Positions 44,088 to 52,684 of a DNA stretch of 64,000 bases are shown piece after piece. A program made the translations under genes and the position numbers. The first letter of the stretch is position 1, and each line of letters begins with the position of its first letter. The notes beneath the pieces are model-generated. The model was given only the letters and a program-made list of their open reading frames with translations. It was not told the DNA's origin and ran no database searches. Origin of the DNA: CAZQKW01 sp964594075 (GTDB taxonomy: Bacteria > Desulfobacterota > WTBG01 > CAIYCZ01); NCBI GenBank assembly GCA_964594075.1, contig CAZQKW010000001.1, positions 77,020 to 141,019 on the forward strand. Direction: 5' to 3'.

Positions 44088-45350
44088 ATGAGTCTTGAAA
44101 AGTACCGATGGGACCTTGTTAACTGTGAACGTTGCTCCATGTGCAAGTGGGTGCACCCCTGGAGCGTGAAAAGCTGGGAGCGTGCACGCATCTGCCCGTC
44201 CATGCAGAAGTATCTTTACGATGCCTATTCGGTCCAGGGTCGGTTTGACTTGGCTCGGGCGCTTCTGGAAAATGAGATAGAAATAACCGACAAAGCGCTT
44301 GAGGTGATCTACACGTGTACCATGTGCGGTGCATGTGACGTGACATGTAAGTTCTCCCGGGACATGGAACCCCTTGAGATTTTGCACGAGCTCAGAAAAT
44401 ATGTGGTTGAGCAGGGCAAAGGCCCCCTTCCCGGGCACAGGCCTATTGTGGAGGGCATCAGGAAAGACAGCAACCCTTGGCTCCAGCCCCGCAGTCGTCG
44501 TGGACACTGGACTCGCAAGATGGAGGTAAAAGACCTTAATAAAGAAAAAGCTGAGGTGCTCTATTTTGCCGGATGCACCTATTCCTATAATGCGAACCTG
44601 CAGGGAGTTGCCCGGTCTACATTGAAGATTTTGCAGTGTGCAGGTGTGGATGTAGCTATCCTTGGTAACAATGAAGGCTGCTGTGCAAGTCCTGTACTCA
44701 AAGTAGGCATGCACGACATGTTCAGAGAACACGCGAAGAGAAATATTACCATGTTTAATGACCTTGGAGTAAAGACGGTTATTACCTCGTGCGCTGGCTG
44801 TTACGGGGTATTCATGAGCCAGTACCCTGCGGTGGCCAAAATGAAGTTTGAGGTTAAGCACAGCATGGAATATCTGGATCAGCTTCGGCAGGAGGGAAAG
44901 CTCAGGTTTACTAAGCCAGTACCCATGAAGGTCACTTGGCATGATCCTTGTCATGCAGGCAGGGGTGGTGAACCTCAGGATTTGTGGGAAGGGGTTCGGG
45001 TGCAATGGGGGCTTTCAGACCCTCCCCGCAAGAGAAACTACGGGGCAGGGGGTGTTTATGATGCACCCCGGAACATTTTGAAGGCGATCCCGGGGATGGA
45101 GCTTGTTGAAATGGAAAGGATTCGGGAGTTTTCGTGGTGTTGCGGTGCGGGAGGGGGGGTCAAATCGGCGTTTCCGGAATTTGCTGTTGAGACCGCACAG
45201 GAGCGTGTACAGGAGGCAAAGCAAACCGGTGCCGAGGCCCTGGTAACTTCATGTCCGTGGTGTGAGGCAAACCTTCAGGACGGTATTCATGCGGACGGAG
45301 GCGGCATTGAGATGCTAAGCCTTGTGCAGATCATGGAAAGAGCATTGTAA
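44088..45350 (+). CDS. CCG-type Fe-S oxidoreductase (GlpC/HdrD-like)
   Basis: 420 residues. Two N-terminal [4Fe-4S] motifs, CERCSMCKWVHP...CP and CTMCGACDVTCK (residues ~12-90), then two CCG domains: EGCCASPVLKVG with SCAGCYG, and WCCGAGGG with SCPWCEAN. This plan is shared by GlpC, GlcF, LldE and HdrD, which pass electrons from a flavoprotein to quinone or another carrier. Lying just after the cresol-dehydrogenase-like gene, it probably serves the oxidases of the island. Strong AAAGGAGAG site. Confidence 0.9.
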   Translation: MSLEKYRWDLVNCERCSMCKWVHPWSVKSWERARICPSMQKYLYDAYSVQGRFDLARALLENEIEITDKALEVIYTCTMCGACDVTCKFSRDMEPLEILHELRKYVVEQGKGPLPGHRPIVEGIRKDSNPWLQPRSRRGHWTRKMEVKDLNKEKAEVLYFAGCTYSYNANLQGVARSTLKILQCAGVDVAILGNNEGCCASPVLKVGMHDMFREHAKRNITMFNDLGVKTVITSCAGCYGVFMSQYPAVAKMKFEVKHSMEYLDQLRQEGKLRFTKPVPMKVTWHDPCHAGRGGEPQDLWEGVRVQWGLSDPPRKRNYGAGGVYDAPRNILKAIPGMELVEMERIREFSWCCGAGGGVKSAFPEFAVETAQERVQEAKQTGAEALVTSCPWCEANLQDGIHADGGGIEMLSLVQIMERAL

Positions 45351-45621
45351 GGAGTAAAGCTCCGCCCTCGCATCTTTAACGCTTCGGGCATGGGCACTTC
45401 GCGGGTGGGGCATTTACCCCACCCTTGACCAAAGGGGTTTTGCACCCCTTTGTAAACCCTGCTCAAGGGGATTGCATCCCCTTGAACCTTGCTCGCCATT
45501 CATCTCAACCCCAAGGTTCGGGGTATTCAGGCGTTATTTTTATAAAATTATTAGTAGTATTTTAGTAAAGACTTTAAAAAAAATTACTAGTTAATCCACA
45601 TCATTTTAGGAGAAAACAGCA
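45351..45621. repeat. Three tandem G-rich hairpins
   Basis: Between the Fe-S gene and oxidase copy B are three 8-bp hairpins in 83 bases: GGGTGGGG/CCCCACCC (45403-45424), CAAAGGGG/CCCCTTTG (45430-45452) and TCAAGGGG/CCCCTTGA (45463-45485), with loops of 6, 7 and 7. None is followed by a T tract. The rest of the gap is AT-rich. Confidence 0.75.
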
Positions 45622-47184
45622 ATGAGCTTGCCAAAAGGTGCCTATCAGGCTTTGGAAGATGCTATTGGTCCTGAATATGTTTGTGATGAGCCCGCTGTCA
45701 CCAGCGCCTACAGCTATATGTGGCTCCTCTACGCTACCCATGTTTCCGGACGATACCGGCCTGCTGCCGTGGTACTTCCCGGCAGCACCCAGGATGTTCA
45801 GAAAATCATAAAAATTGCTAATCGTTATAAATTTAATTATATCCCTCTCGGTACTGGTCTGCTCCCCCCCACCATACCAATTTGTTCCGATACCGTTATC
45901 ATAGATCCAAAACGGATGGATACAATATTAGAAGTTGACGAAAAAAATATGTATGCCGTAGTTGAGCCTTATGTAACCTATATGCAGCTTCAAGCCGTGA
46001 CCATGAAGCTGGGATTGACTATCACGTGTCCCGGTGCGGGCGGTCAGGTTTCGGTGGTTGCCAATAACATGTTTCAGGGGATGGGAGGAACAAGCCATAA
46101 GTTCGGATATAACCGCGGGGTACTTGCCTGTGACTGGGTTCTGCCGACTGGTGAGCTTCTGAGAATTGGCTCTCGCAGCAATGCAAATGGAGGCTGGTTC
46201 TGGGGAGATTGTGCAGGGTTGAATTTAAAAGGGCTGCTGCGGGCTGATTCGGGCCACTGCGGGGGCCTGGGCATGGTTACAACCATGGCAGTAAAACTTT
46301 TTCCCTATCCAGGGCCAAAGGTATTTCCGGTCAAGGGGGCCAATCCCAATTTTACTGCAGAACTACCCGAAGACCGCTTCAAATTGAACCTCATAAAATT
46401 CCCCGAAAAGAAAAACCTCGTAGATGCAATGTATGACATAGGACATGCAGAAATAGCTGCTGCGGTTCACGGAATGCCTGGATCTTTTGCCTTATCATTT
46501 GCATCACCGTCCGTGGAGTTTTTCTGGGAAAAGTGGCCTAAGTTCACGCAGGAGTGGAATAACATACTGTCTGTAATACTCATTGGGTTCTCTTCGCCCC
46601 GTCAATTAGCATATGAGCAGAAGGTGCTCGATGCTATTGTATCAACCCATGCAGGCACGTATATTCAGAAGGAATCTGAAATTTGGCGACTTGTTGAAGG
46701 TGGTATGTTGGCAAACAAGATTAGAGCAGGGTTGACCAACAGGCTTTTTAGGGTCGCAGGGGACTTTTTTATCGTAGGTGGTATTGCGATTGATTCAATT
46801 GATCACAGTTACCGGATGAGCGAGGAATTTGTGTGGCCTATTGTTGAAGAAGCTCAGAAAAAGGGCTACTTCATAGAAGGCGACCTGCATAATGATTACC
46901 TTAATTCTTATCAGATGGGCCATTTTTCAGAGACTGAGCCAATCGTACTTTTTGAACATGACATAGAGGCCGGTGCTGCTCTTATAAATGGATACATACA
47001 GACAATCCAGGAAGCCATTAAAAGAAACATGGCACCCTCATGGCAGCTTGGAGATATGGCCTATATTGCAGGCCCCCATATGTGCAATTATAACGAGCTT
47101 GTGCTGAAGGTTAAGAAGGCTCTTGACCCACGCATGACGTCAAACCCTGGGTATCCATTATCTCAAAACCCCTGTAGAAATTAG
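45622..47184 (+). CDS. VAO-type FAD-binding oxidase, copy B
   Basis: 520 residues, paralogous to copy A; the first ~70 codons and the middle tract are almost or wholly identical, the rest is clearly diverged. The pyrophosphate loop here is PLGTGLLPPTIP and the end ALDPRMTSNPGYP. AGGAG precedes the ATG in the same sequence context as copy A. Substrate unknown; the diverged cap regions (residues ~320-500) suggest a different specificity from copy A. Confidence 0.82.
   Translation: MSLPKGAYQALEDAIGPEYVCDEPAVTSAYSYMWLLYATHVSGRYRPAAVVLPGSTQDVQKIIKIANRYKFNYIPLGTGLLPPTIPICSDTVIIDPKRMDTILEVDEKNMYAVVEPYVTYMQLQAVTMKLGLTITCPGAGGQVSVVANNMFQGMGGTSHKFGYNRGVLACDWVLPTGELLRIGSRSNANGGWFWGDCAGLNLKGLLRADSGHCGGLGMVTTMAVKLFPYPGPKVFPVKGANPNFTAELPEDRFKLNLIKFPEKKNLVDAMYDIGHAEIAAAVHGMPGSFALSFASPSVEFFWEKWPKFTQEWNNILSVILIGFSSPRQLAYEQKVLDAIVSTHAGTYIQKESEIWRLVEGGMLANKIRAGLTNRLFRVAGDFFIVGGIAIDSIDHSYRMSEEFVWPIVEEAQKKGYFIEGDLHNDYLNSYQMGHFSETEPIVLFEHDIEAGAALINGYIQTIQEAIKRNMAPSWQLGDMAYIAGPHMCNYNELVLKVKKALDPRMTSNPGYPLSQNPCRN
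46049..46574 (+). repeat. 526-base identical tract, copy B
   Basis: Partner of 41326-41851. Divergence begins abruptly at both ends. Confidence 0.9.
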
Positions 47185-47267
47185 TTATAAAACGCTTTGT
47201 TGTAGTCTGCTGCTTTTGAGATTGGTATTGATAGCAACGAAATTATTTATTTGACAGGGAATGTATC

Positions 47268-48545
47268 ATGTATGATGCAGCAATTATTGGCGGCGGCCCA
47301 GCAGGGCTGATGGCCGCTAAAACAGCTTCCGAAGGCGGGCTTAAAACGGTTCTTCTGGAAAAAAGACCGAGCGTGGGAACCATAACCCGCGCATGCTGTC
47401 AACAGTTCATTATGGATGAAGGGTATGAGGGAGAAACCATCTCGTTGCAGCCCGGAAAAATTGTCTTTCAAAAAAACGGATTTGAGGTTCCGTATACCGG
47501 GCCGCTTTTCGGTGTGCGGGAGAAGCGCTACATTTCGCCGGGCGGTCATACAATAACATTTTCCCACGCAGACGGCCGCCCCCTTGCTGTTCAGTTTGAC
47601 AAGGGCCAGCTCCAGCAGACGCTCTGGAACTGCTGTGCGGAAGCTGGTGTTGAGCTCATTCCTGGCGCAACAGTCTTTAACGCCCGTGACGAGGACGGCA
47701 AAGTCACCATTGACTATATACATTCCGGGTCGGCCAGATGCATAACTGCCGCGAAGATCATCTGCGCAGACGGTGTCAACTCTCGAAGCGCTTCAGCCCT
47801 TGGCCTGAATACAAGACGAAAATATATCCTCACCAGCAGGGCCATTTGTTATGTACTGGAGAATGTCTTCGATGAAACGCCTTTTGTGATGAAAAGTTTT
47901 ATCGGTAATGTCTATGAGTCCCAGGGCCCGATTATCCTGTACCCCTATTTCGATGATCCGAAGAGAGCACGCCTGTTTGTTGCGGGCACGAAAAGCAAGC
48001 TGCCTGATGCAGTGCTGGCGAACGCGCGAACCAAGGGCTGCCTGAAGGCCTATCTCGAACATGCGCAGGTGGTACAAAAAACCGGGTGTGGCCTCAGGGT
48101 GCACACCCCACTTTCTGAGCCGTGCAGCGGAAATTCGTTAGTTATCGGCGATGCCGCTGCATATGTAGAAGTAGAAACCCAGGGCGCCCTCATGTGCGGA
48201 TATAAAAGCGCTCTTGCGGTGCGCGATGAGCTTGACGGCAAAGACGGCTTTGCTCGCTACAATAACTGGTGGCACAGCTCCTTTGAATTCAACGGGCCGG
48301 ATGTTGCCATGGTGGCGCAGGGCTATGTGCTGGTGCCGGTATATACTGACGAAGAGCTTGATTATCTGTTCAGCTTGACCTCAGGGGAAACCCTGCCGGG
48401 CAGCTATAGCCAGTACCGCACTCCGAAATATATGTGGGATGCCATCCTGAAGCATACGGACCGGATAGCACGAGAACATCCCGTACTTCTGAAAAAGATC
48501 AGCAACAATATGCACCTCAGCCTGAAAAATGTTTTGTTAATCTAG
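47268..48545 (+). CDS. FAD-dependent oxidoreductase (geranylgeranyl-reductase/FixC-like)
   Basis: 425 residues. Rossmann motif at the N-terminus (YDAAIIGGGPAGLMAAKTAS), a second FAD contact ICADGVNSR near residue 165, and GDAAAYVEVETQGAL near 290, the order of the GGR/FixC/ETF-QO superfamily. A ferredoxin gene lies 8 bases downstream, as fixX follows fixC, so the pair probably moves electrons between ferredoxin and a quinone or reduces an unsaturated substrate. It is the fourth catabolic-type flavoprotein in the island. Confidence 0.82.
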   Translation: MYDAAIIGGGPAGLMAAKTASEGGLKTVLLEKRPSVGTITRACCQQFIMDEGYEGETISLQPGKIVFQKNGFEVPYTGPLFGVREKRYISPGGHTITFSHADGRPLAVQFDKGQLQQTLWNCCAEAGVELIPGATVFNARDEDGKVTIDYIHSGSARCITAAKIICADGVNSRSASALGLNTRRKYILTSRAICYVLENVFDETPFVMKSFIGNVYESQGPIILYPYFDDPKRARLFVAGTKSKLPDAVLANARTKGCLKAYLEHAQVVQKTGCGLRVHTPLSEPCSGNSLVIGDAAAYVEVETQGALMCGYKSALAVRDELDGKDGFARYNNWWHSSFEFNGPDVAMVAQGYVLVPVYTDEELDYLFSLTSGETLPGSYSQYRTPKYMWDAILKHTDRIAREHPVLLKKISNNMHLSLKNVLLI

Positions 48546-48553
48546 GTGATCGT

Positions 48554-48721
48554 ATGGCGATTAATCTTGACGTGAAAGTGTGTATCTGCTGCGGCTGCTG
48601 CAGTGATGTGTGTACGCAGGGAGCTCTCGGCCTTGAAGAAAAAGCAGTCGTATATGAAAGCCGTTGCGTCGAATGCGGCGAATGTATTGAGCTATGTCCG
48701 GTTGGTGCGCTCTCGTTATAG
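48554..48721 (+). CDS. Small 2[4Fe-4S] ferredoxin
   Basis: 55 residues with two cluster motifs, CICCGCCSDVC near residue 8 and CVECGECIELCP near residue 37. AGGTGA stands before ATG 48554; a longer in-frame extension overlaps the upstream gene and is rejected. It is the likely partner of the adjoining FixC/GGR-like flavoprotein. Confidence 0.8.
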   Translation: MAINLDVKVCICCGCCSDVCTQGALGLEEKAVVYESRCVECGECIELCPVGALSL

Positions 48722-48751
48722 GCAAAAATTTAAAAAGGGTAAGGAGCCGTC

Positions 48752-48840
48752 ATGTCCGAAGAATAGGCAAACCGGAGAAATGTCTGAACATGACGCCGGA
48801 AGTGTTCGTGCAGTATATGGACATGGTCAATGTGGAGACA
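48752..48840 (+). pseudogene. Amidohydrolase remnant
   Basis: The site AAGGAGCCGTC ATG TCC GAA GAA is shared with the intact amidohydrolase at 50817, but TAG follows at once. After it, NMTPEVFVQYMDMVNVE matches NLTPEVFVQYMDMANVE of the intact protein, so ~70 codons have been deleted between. Decayed copy. Confidence 0.75.
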
Positions 48841-48916
48841 TTCCACAAAAAAGCAACCGAAGCAGTAATGAATACAGGCTCATTTTTTTTATCAGCCCTA
48901 TTATGACTGGACTGAC

Positions 48917-49015
48917 ATGATTTATTTGAGAGCAGGATACTCCTTTGAGGTCATAAAATTTAAGGAAATCCTTGATTTCAGCCAGATGCTGAATCCAGGG
49001 AATATAAAACTGTAA
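48917..49015 (+). pseudogene. FAD oxidase remnant, C-terminal 32 codons
   Basis: MIYLRAGYSFEVIKFKEILD followed by FSQMLNPGNIKL is the tail of a VAO-type oxidase (compare IKEILDPNNIMNPGKLG of the 42.5-kb gene). No body precedes it. With the amidohydrolase remnant it marks a lost oxidase/amidohydrolase pair. Confidence 0.7.
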
Positions 49016-49069
49016 ACGTCCGGTCTTTACCAAAACAGGTTGCTAACTTTCAGAGATACGGAGAAGACA

Positions 49070-50767
49070 ATGGCTTTTTCAGAAATAGCATTCAAAGCAT
49101 TACAGGACGTGGTCGGCGAAGAAAACGCAACCGACGATAGAGTAATGTGCCAGGCCTATTCCCGCGTGCAATGGACCGCCGACGGCTGCATTCAGCGGTC
49201 CGAAATGAAAGAAGCAATGCGGCCAGACTGCGTCGTGCTGCCCCATTCCACCGAGGAAGTGCAGACCATTTACAAGCTTGCCAACCGCTATCAGTTTATT
49301 GTTATTCCCCGCGGCTCGGGTATGATCAACTCCGCTTTTCCCAACCCCACGCAGCGGATGATCGGCAAGCCCGTTTGCGTGATCGACCCCAAGCGGATGG
49401 ATAAAATCTTGAAAATCGATCCGTTCAACATGTATGCCGTCATCGAGCCCTATGTCTGTTTTGCAGCCCTGCAGGCCGAAGCGATGAAAGTCGGGTGCAT
49501 GGTACCGTCGCCGCCCGCGGGAGCGCAGATATCGGCCCTTGCCAACATCCAGTGGCACGGCGCATACGGTACATCCTGGCTTGCAGCCCTTGGCTGTCAT
49601 CAGCTTCTATCTTTTGAAGTTGTTTTGCCCAATGGAGAGATTCTGCGAAGCGGATCAATCTCTCAGCAGGCACGTAAGGAGGACTGGATATGGAATGACG
49701 GTCCTGGCCCCGACCTGCGCGGTTTTTTCCGCGGCGCCCAGTTCGGCCATGGCGGAGGCATGGGCATGGTGACAAAAATCTCCACGCGCCTCTTCCCCTG
49801 GCCAGGCCCGACGGTTTTCCCAACAATCGGCAATGCCGTCGAGAAGGAGTCACATTTTTCGAAAGACAAAGTGCGCTGGTTCATGATCGATTTTCCTGAA
49901 AAAATTCAAGAGTATCCAAAATTCGAGGAGGAGCAGCTCCGGTGGTCCTGCGACCTGCACTACGAAATCGCTCGCGCTGAGCTGGCAATCGTTGTGCAGC
50001 ACAATGCCAAGCAGTTCATGTGGTCCTGGGCTGCCCGCAGCAAGGAGGAGTTCCATAAGGGCGCCAATGAGGACTTCTTTCCCCACGGCTACAATATCGT
50101 CGGTCTTGCCGCCATTACCTCTCTGGAACAGCTGGAATATGAAGAAAAAGTGCTGAAGCATATTGTGGCAAAGATGGGCGGATCGTTTCTTTCTGAAGAA
50201 TCGTCTGACCACCTTGATCGTAAACGGTACAAAGTATGGATGCGGGTTACCAATGACTGGATTCGCACTGGCCACTCCATGCGCCTGTCCCGCCCGAGCG
50301 ACTGCTTCCATCAGGGCACTGCCTGCTTAGACTCAATTGACGGCGTTACCGATGAAATCCTAAGGGCAAACCGCCAGCAGCGCAAGGAGCTTGCCGAATT
50401 GGGCAAAGGCAAAGACCTGCTTCCGATCAGCTTCCACGGCGGCTGGATCAGCCCGACGGAAAAGGGCTACGGCGCTCTTATGACCACAGACCTGTGGCCT
50501 GAGCAGGAGCCTGAAAAGGCAGCCCAGGCTATTCAGCTACTGCTGGGCTCGCTGCAGGGCATGCTTGCAACCAAGAGCGGCGGAGCTACGGTATGTCTCC
50601 TCGGGCCGGCGTACGATTTACTCGGGCCCATATTTTTTAATGTGCACCTGCTGGTCAAGGCAATGAAGCGCGAGTTCGATCCGAATAATATTTCGAATCC
50701 GCCCTACGCAACAACACCTGATGTCGTCGACCCGATGCAGCTTGCTGAAATGACCAAGGTTCTGTAA
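49070..50767 (+). CDS. VAO-type FAD-binding oxidase, divergent
   Basis: 565 residues. Same family: DCVVLPHSTEEVQTIYKLAN, the loop PRGSGMINSAFP, CVIDPKRMDKILKID, and the end EFDPNNISNPPYATTPD. It is longer than copies A and B and only distantly similar, with more G/C-rich codon use. Start ATG 49070 is supported by GGAGAAG; the upstream extension from 49040 is rejected. The amidohydrolase follows after 49 bases. Confidence 0.82.
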   Translation: MAFSEIAFKALQDVVGEENATDDRVMCQAYSRVQWTADGCIQRSEMKEAMRPDCVVLPHSTEEVQTIYKLANRYQFIVIPRGSGMINSAFPNPTQRMIGKPVCVIDPKRMDKILKIDPFNMYAVIEPYVCFAALQAEAMKVGCMVPSPPAGAQISALANIQWHGAYGTSWLAALGCHQLLSFEVVLPNGEILRSGSISQQARKEDWIWNDGPGPDLRGFFRGAQFGHGGGMGMVTKISTRLFPWPGPTVFPTIGNAVEKESHFSKDKVRWFMIDFPEKIQEYPKFEEEQLRWSCDLHYEIARAELAIVVQHNAKQFMWSWAARSKEEFHKGANEDFFPHGYNIVGLAAITSLEQLEYEEKVLKHIVAKMGGSFLSEESSDHLDRKRYKVWMRVTNDWIRTGHSMRLSRPSDCFHQGTACLDSIDGVTDEILRANRQQRKELAELGKGKDLLPISFHGGWISPTEKGYGALMTTDLWPEQEPEKAAQAIQLLLGSLQGMLATKSGGATVCLLGPAYDLLGPIFFNVHLLVKAMKREFDPNNISNPPYATTPDVVDPMQLAEMTKVL

Positions 50768-50816
50768 AGAAGTCTTGGTGGAAATTTTTACCTTTTAAAA
50801 TTAGAAAGGAGCCGTC

Positions 50817-51821
50817 ATGTCCGAAGAAAAAGGCACTATAGAAAAAATGTTGATGACAAAACCCTTCAGGGTATTTGACAGTCATGGCCACCCGGGCCTG
50901 GAAAAGAAGGGAATAACTGAGCGATCGGGTTGCATAGATTTCTGGTGCGGCGATACGGTAGTGTCACGCAGTATGATGGGTGCCCGTGCATTTCTGGGAG
51001 ATCCCAACCCCTTCAAGGTAATCAGCAGAGCTGAGGAATGCCCGAACCTGACGCCTGAAGTATTTGTCCAGTACATGGACATGGCAAATGTTGAAGCCAT
51101 GTGCCTGCAAGCCATGCACGGCATTTCCGATTCTTGCCCCAACTATCCCGAGGGGTGGAAGTGGCACGTACCAAATGAATATGTAAAAAAGGAATTTATT
51201 GATGCATTTCCCGGCCGCTTTACAGCAGTGGGCGGTGTGCATGCCCGCTACGGTAAGCAGGCAGCTGTCGAAATGGTCATATCTGCGAAAGAAAACGGAT
51301 TTCCAGGCATCAAAATACATCCGCCGACAAGCGGTTATCCGAATAACCCCGACCTGTATCCTGCCTATGAAAAATGTGTTGAGCTGGGCCTGCATGTGCA
51401 GATACATACGGGGATTGAGGAGCTTCCCGGGACTCGGGCAAAGTACCAGCATCCAGTGTATTTAGATGACATAGCCATGGACTTTCCAAGCCTAAAAATA
51501 CTGCAATTGCACTGTGGTATTTTTAATAACCCGATGATGGCCCTTTGGAATGTAATGAAGCATGATAACGTGTATACCGATATAACCACTCCCCACCCCA
51601 CGCTGATGGCTTTCAAGTACTACTGGGATTTGGATCATTTGCGGTTTCTAGAATTTTTTATGCCCGACAAGGTGTTCTACGGCTCAGACTTCCCGCTGAC
51701 CCTGCCGGCGTACCGCGCGATGGTTGACAATATCATGAACCTGCCGCTGAGCATGGAGTTTAAGCATAAACTGATGGGAAATAACTTTAGGAAGTTTATC
51801 GAGTGGAAAAGCCAGGCATAG
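50817..51821 (+). CDS. Amidohydrolase (PF04909-type)
   Basis: 334 residues, TIM-barrel metal-dependent hydrolase of the amidohydrolase-2 group. Visible pieces: FDSHGHPG in place of the usual DxHxH near residue 20, GIKIHPPTSGYP, VQIHTGIEE, LQLHCGIFNN and FYGSDFPLTLP with the catalytic-type Asp. Family members hydrolyse or decarboxylate, for example gamma-resorcylate decarboxylase; the first His pair is imperfect, so the metal site may be unusual. AAAGGAG precedes ATG. It probably acts on the product of the oxidases, as inference. Confidence 0.85.
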   Translation: MSEEKGTIEKMLMTKPFRVFDSHGHPGLEKKGITERSGCIDFWCGDTVVSRSMMGARAFLGDPNPFKVISRAEECPNLTPEVFVQYMDMANVEAMCLQAMHGISDSCPNYPEGWKWHVPNEYVKKEFIDAFPGRFTAVGGVHARYGKQAAVEMVISAKENGFPGIKIHPPTSGYPNNPDLYPAYEKCVELGLHVQIHTGIEELPGTRAKYQHPVYLDDIAMDFPSLKILQLHCGIFNNPMMALWNVMKHDNVYTDITTPHPTLMAFKYYWDLDHLRFLEFFMPDKVFYGSDFPLTLPAYRAMVDNIMNLPLSMEFKHKLMGNNFRKFIEWKSQA

Positions 51822-51866
51822 TACTGTCAATGATTGGAAAACATATGTGTCATCTGGGAATATAAA

Positions 51867-52120
51867 CGGGGCAGCGACCTTTATTGCGTCTCTTTCCGCA
51901 GTCTCCCGTGCGGTTTACCTGCTCAAGACCTCTGCAGATTGTTTTCTATCTTCGCTGTAAACTGCTCTGTCCAAGCAATCGAACCCTGTCGATCTTTTTC
52001 CGCATTGCAGGCCAGCACATGATTGTTCAGAAGCAAAATGGACAGTATCGATAAGTGACTCGTTTTTAATATGATGGGATATATTGGGTATGATTTATGT
52101 GTGCTGTGTCTCGGCATGCT
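51867..52120 (-). repeat. Right inverted copy of a decayed RAYT-like element
   Basis: Reverse complement matches 39550-39804 at about 95%. The minus-strand tail reads WTEQFTAKIENNLQRS and is cut by a TGA, after which the old sequence continues. Together with the left copy it brackets the oxidase island. Confidence 0.7.
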
Positions 52121-52196
52121 GAGGAGAAGACCAAAAACAAAGTAGTGGTAATAGAACAGGACAATACCCCTTTTTGTTTTATGTGAACTTTCCCAA

Positions 52197-52610
52197 TCAA
52201 GACTGTCCTGTGACAAAATAGCCAATCCAGTAACCAATTACCATTATTATGGAGGAGATGATTGGTATAAATATATAAGCAATCCCTGATGTTGATGAGC
52301 CAACACCACCCCGCATTATTTCATAAAAAACCGCAATGCTAAATAATATATTAACCATTATGAACGCTAATGCTGCGCCGATAATGCCATTCATTTTTGA
52401 GGAATTACTAATATAATTTTCTCTTGCCCTCCTAAATGAAGACAGTAAAAAGCCAAGTGGTGAAAAAATATATAGACAAAAAACTATTTGCAGAATAACA
52501 ACTTCTAAATCAAAAGAAGCAATCAAGGGCGCGCATGATAATAGCATCCCAAATATAACTAAAAAATAAAATGCTTTTTCTTGTCTATTACGATTCACTT
52601 TAACGCCCAA
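52197..52610 (-). CDS. Small membrane protein, unknown (family Z)
   Basis: About 137 residues with four hydrophobic segments: KAFYFLVIFGMLLSCAPLIA, LQIVFCLYIFSPLGFLL, AALAFIMVNILFSIAVF and YIFIPIISSIIMVIGYWIGY. The start is TTG 52610 or GTG 52598. AT-rich like its neighbours. It lies in a row of small membrane proteins downstream of the Rhs toxin and could be an immunity protein of an old toxin module; no direct evidence. Confidence 0.5.
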   Translation of the reverse strand: MGVKVNRNRQEKAFYFLVIFGMLLSCAPLIASFDLEVVILQIVFCLYIFSPLGFLLSSFRRARENYISNSSKMNGIIGAALAFIMVNILFSIAVFYEIMRGGVGSSTSGIAYIFIPIISSIIMVIGYWIGYFVTGQS

Positions 52611-52652
52611 CTTATTTCATTATTATTGCGCTTCCTGGCCATTAGTGAAAAT

Positions 52653-52682
52653 GACGCAATAAAGGGCGCTATCCCCTTTAAT
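52653..52682 (+). repeat. Solo REP-like site
   Basis: GACGCAATAAAGGGCGCTAT then CCCCTTTAAT repeats the end of the RAYT-like copies (GACGCAATAAAGGTCGCTGT) without the transposase tail. A further variant lies at 56428-56449. Confidence 0.45.
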
Positions 52683-52684
52683 CC

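Noticed and set aside
45403..45485. Conventional rho-independent terminator
   Set aside because: None of the three hairpins is followed by a T tract on either strand.
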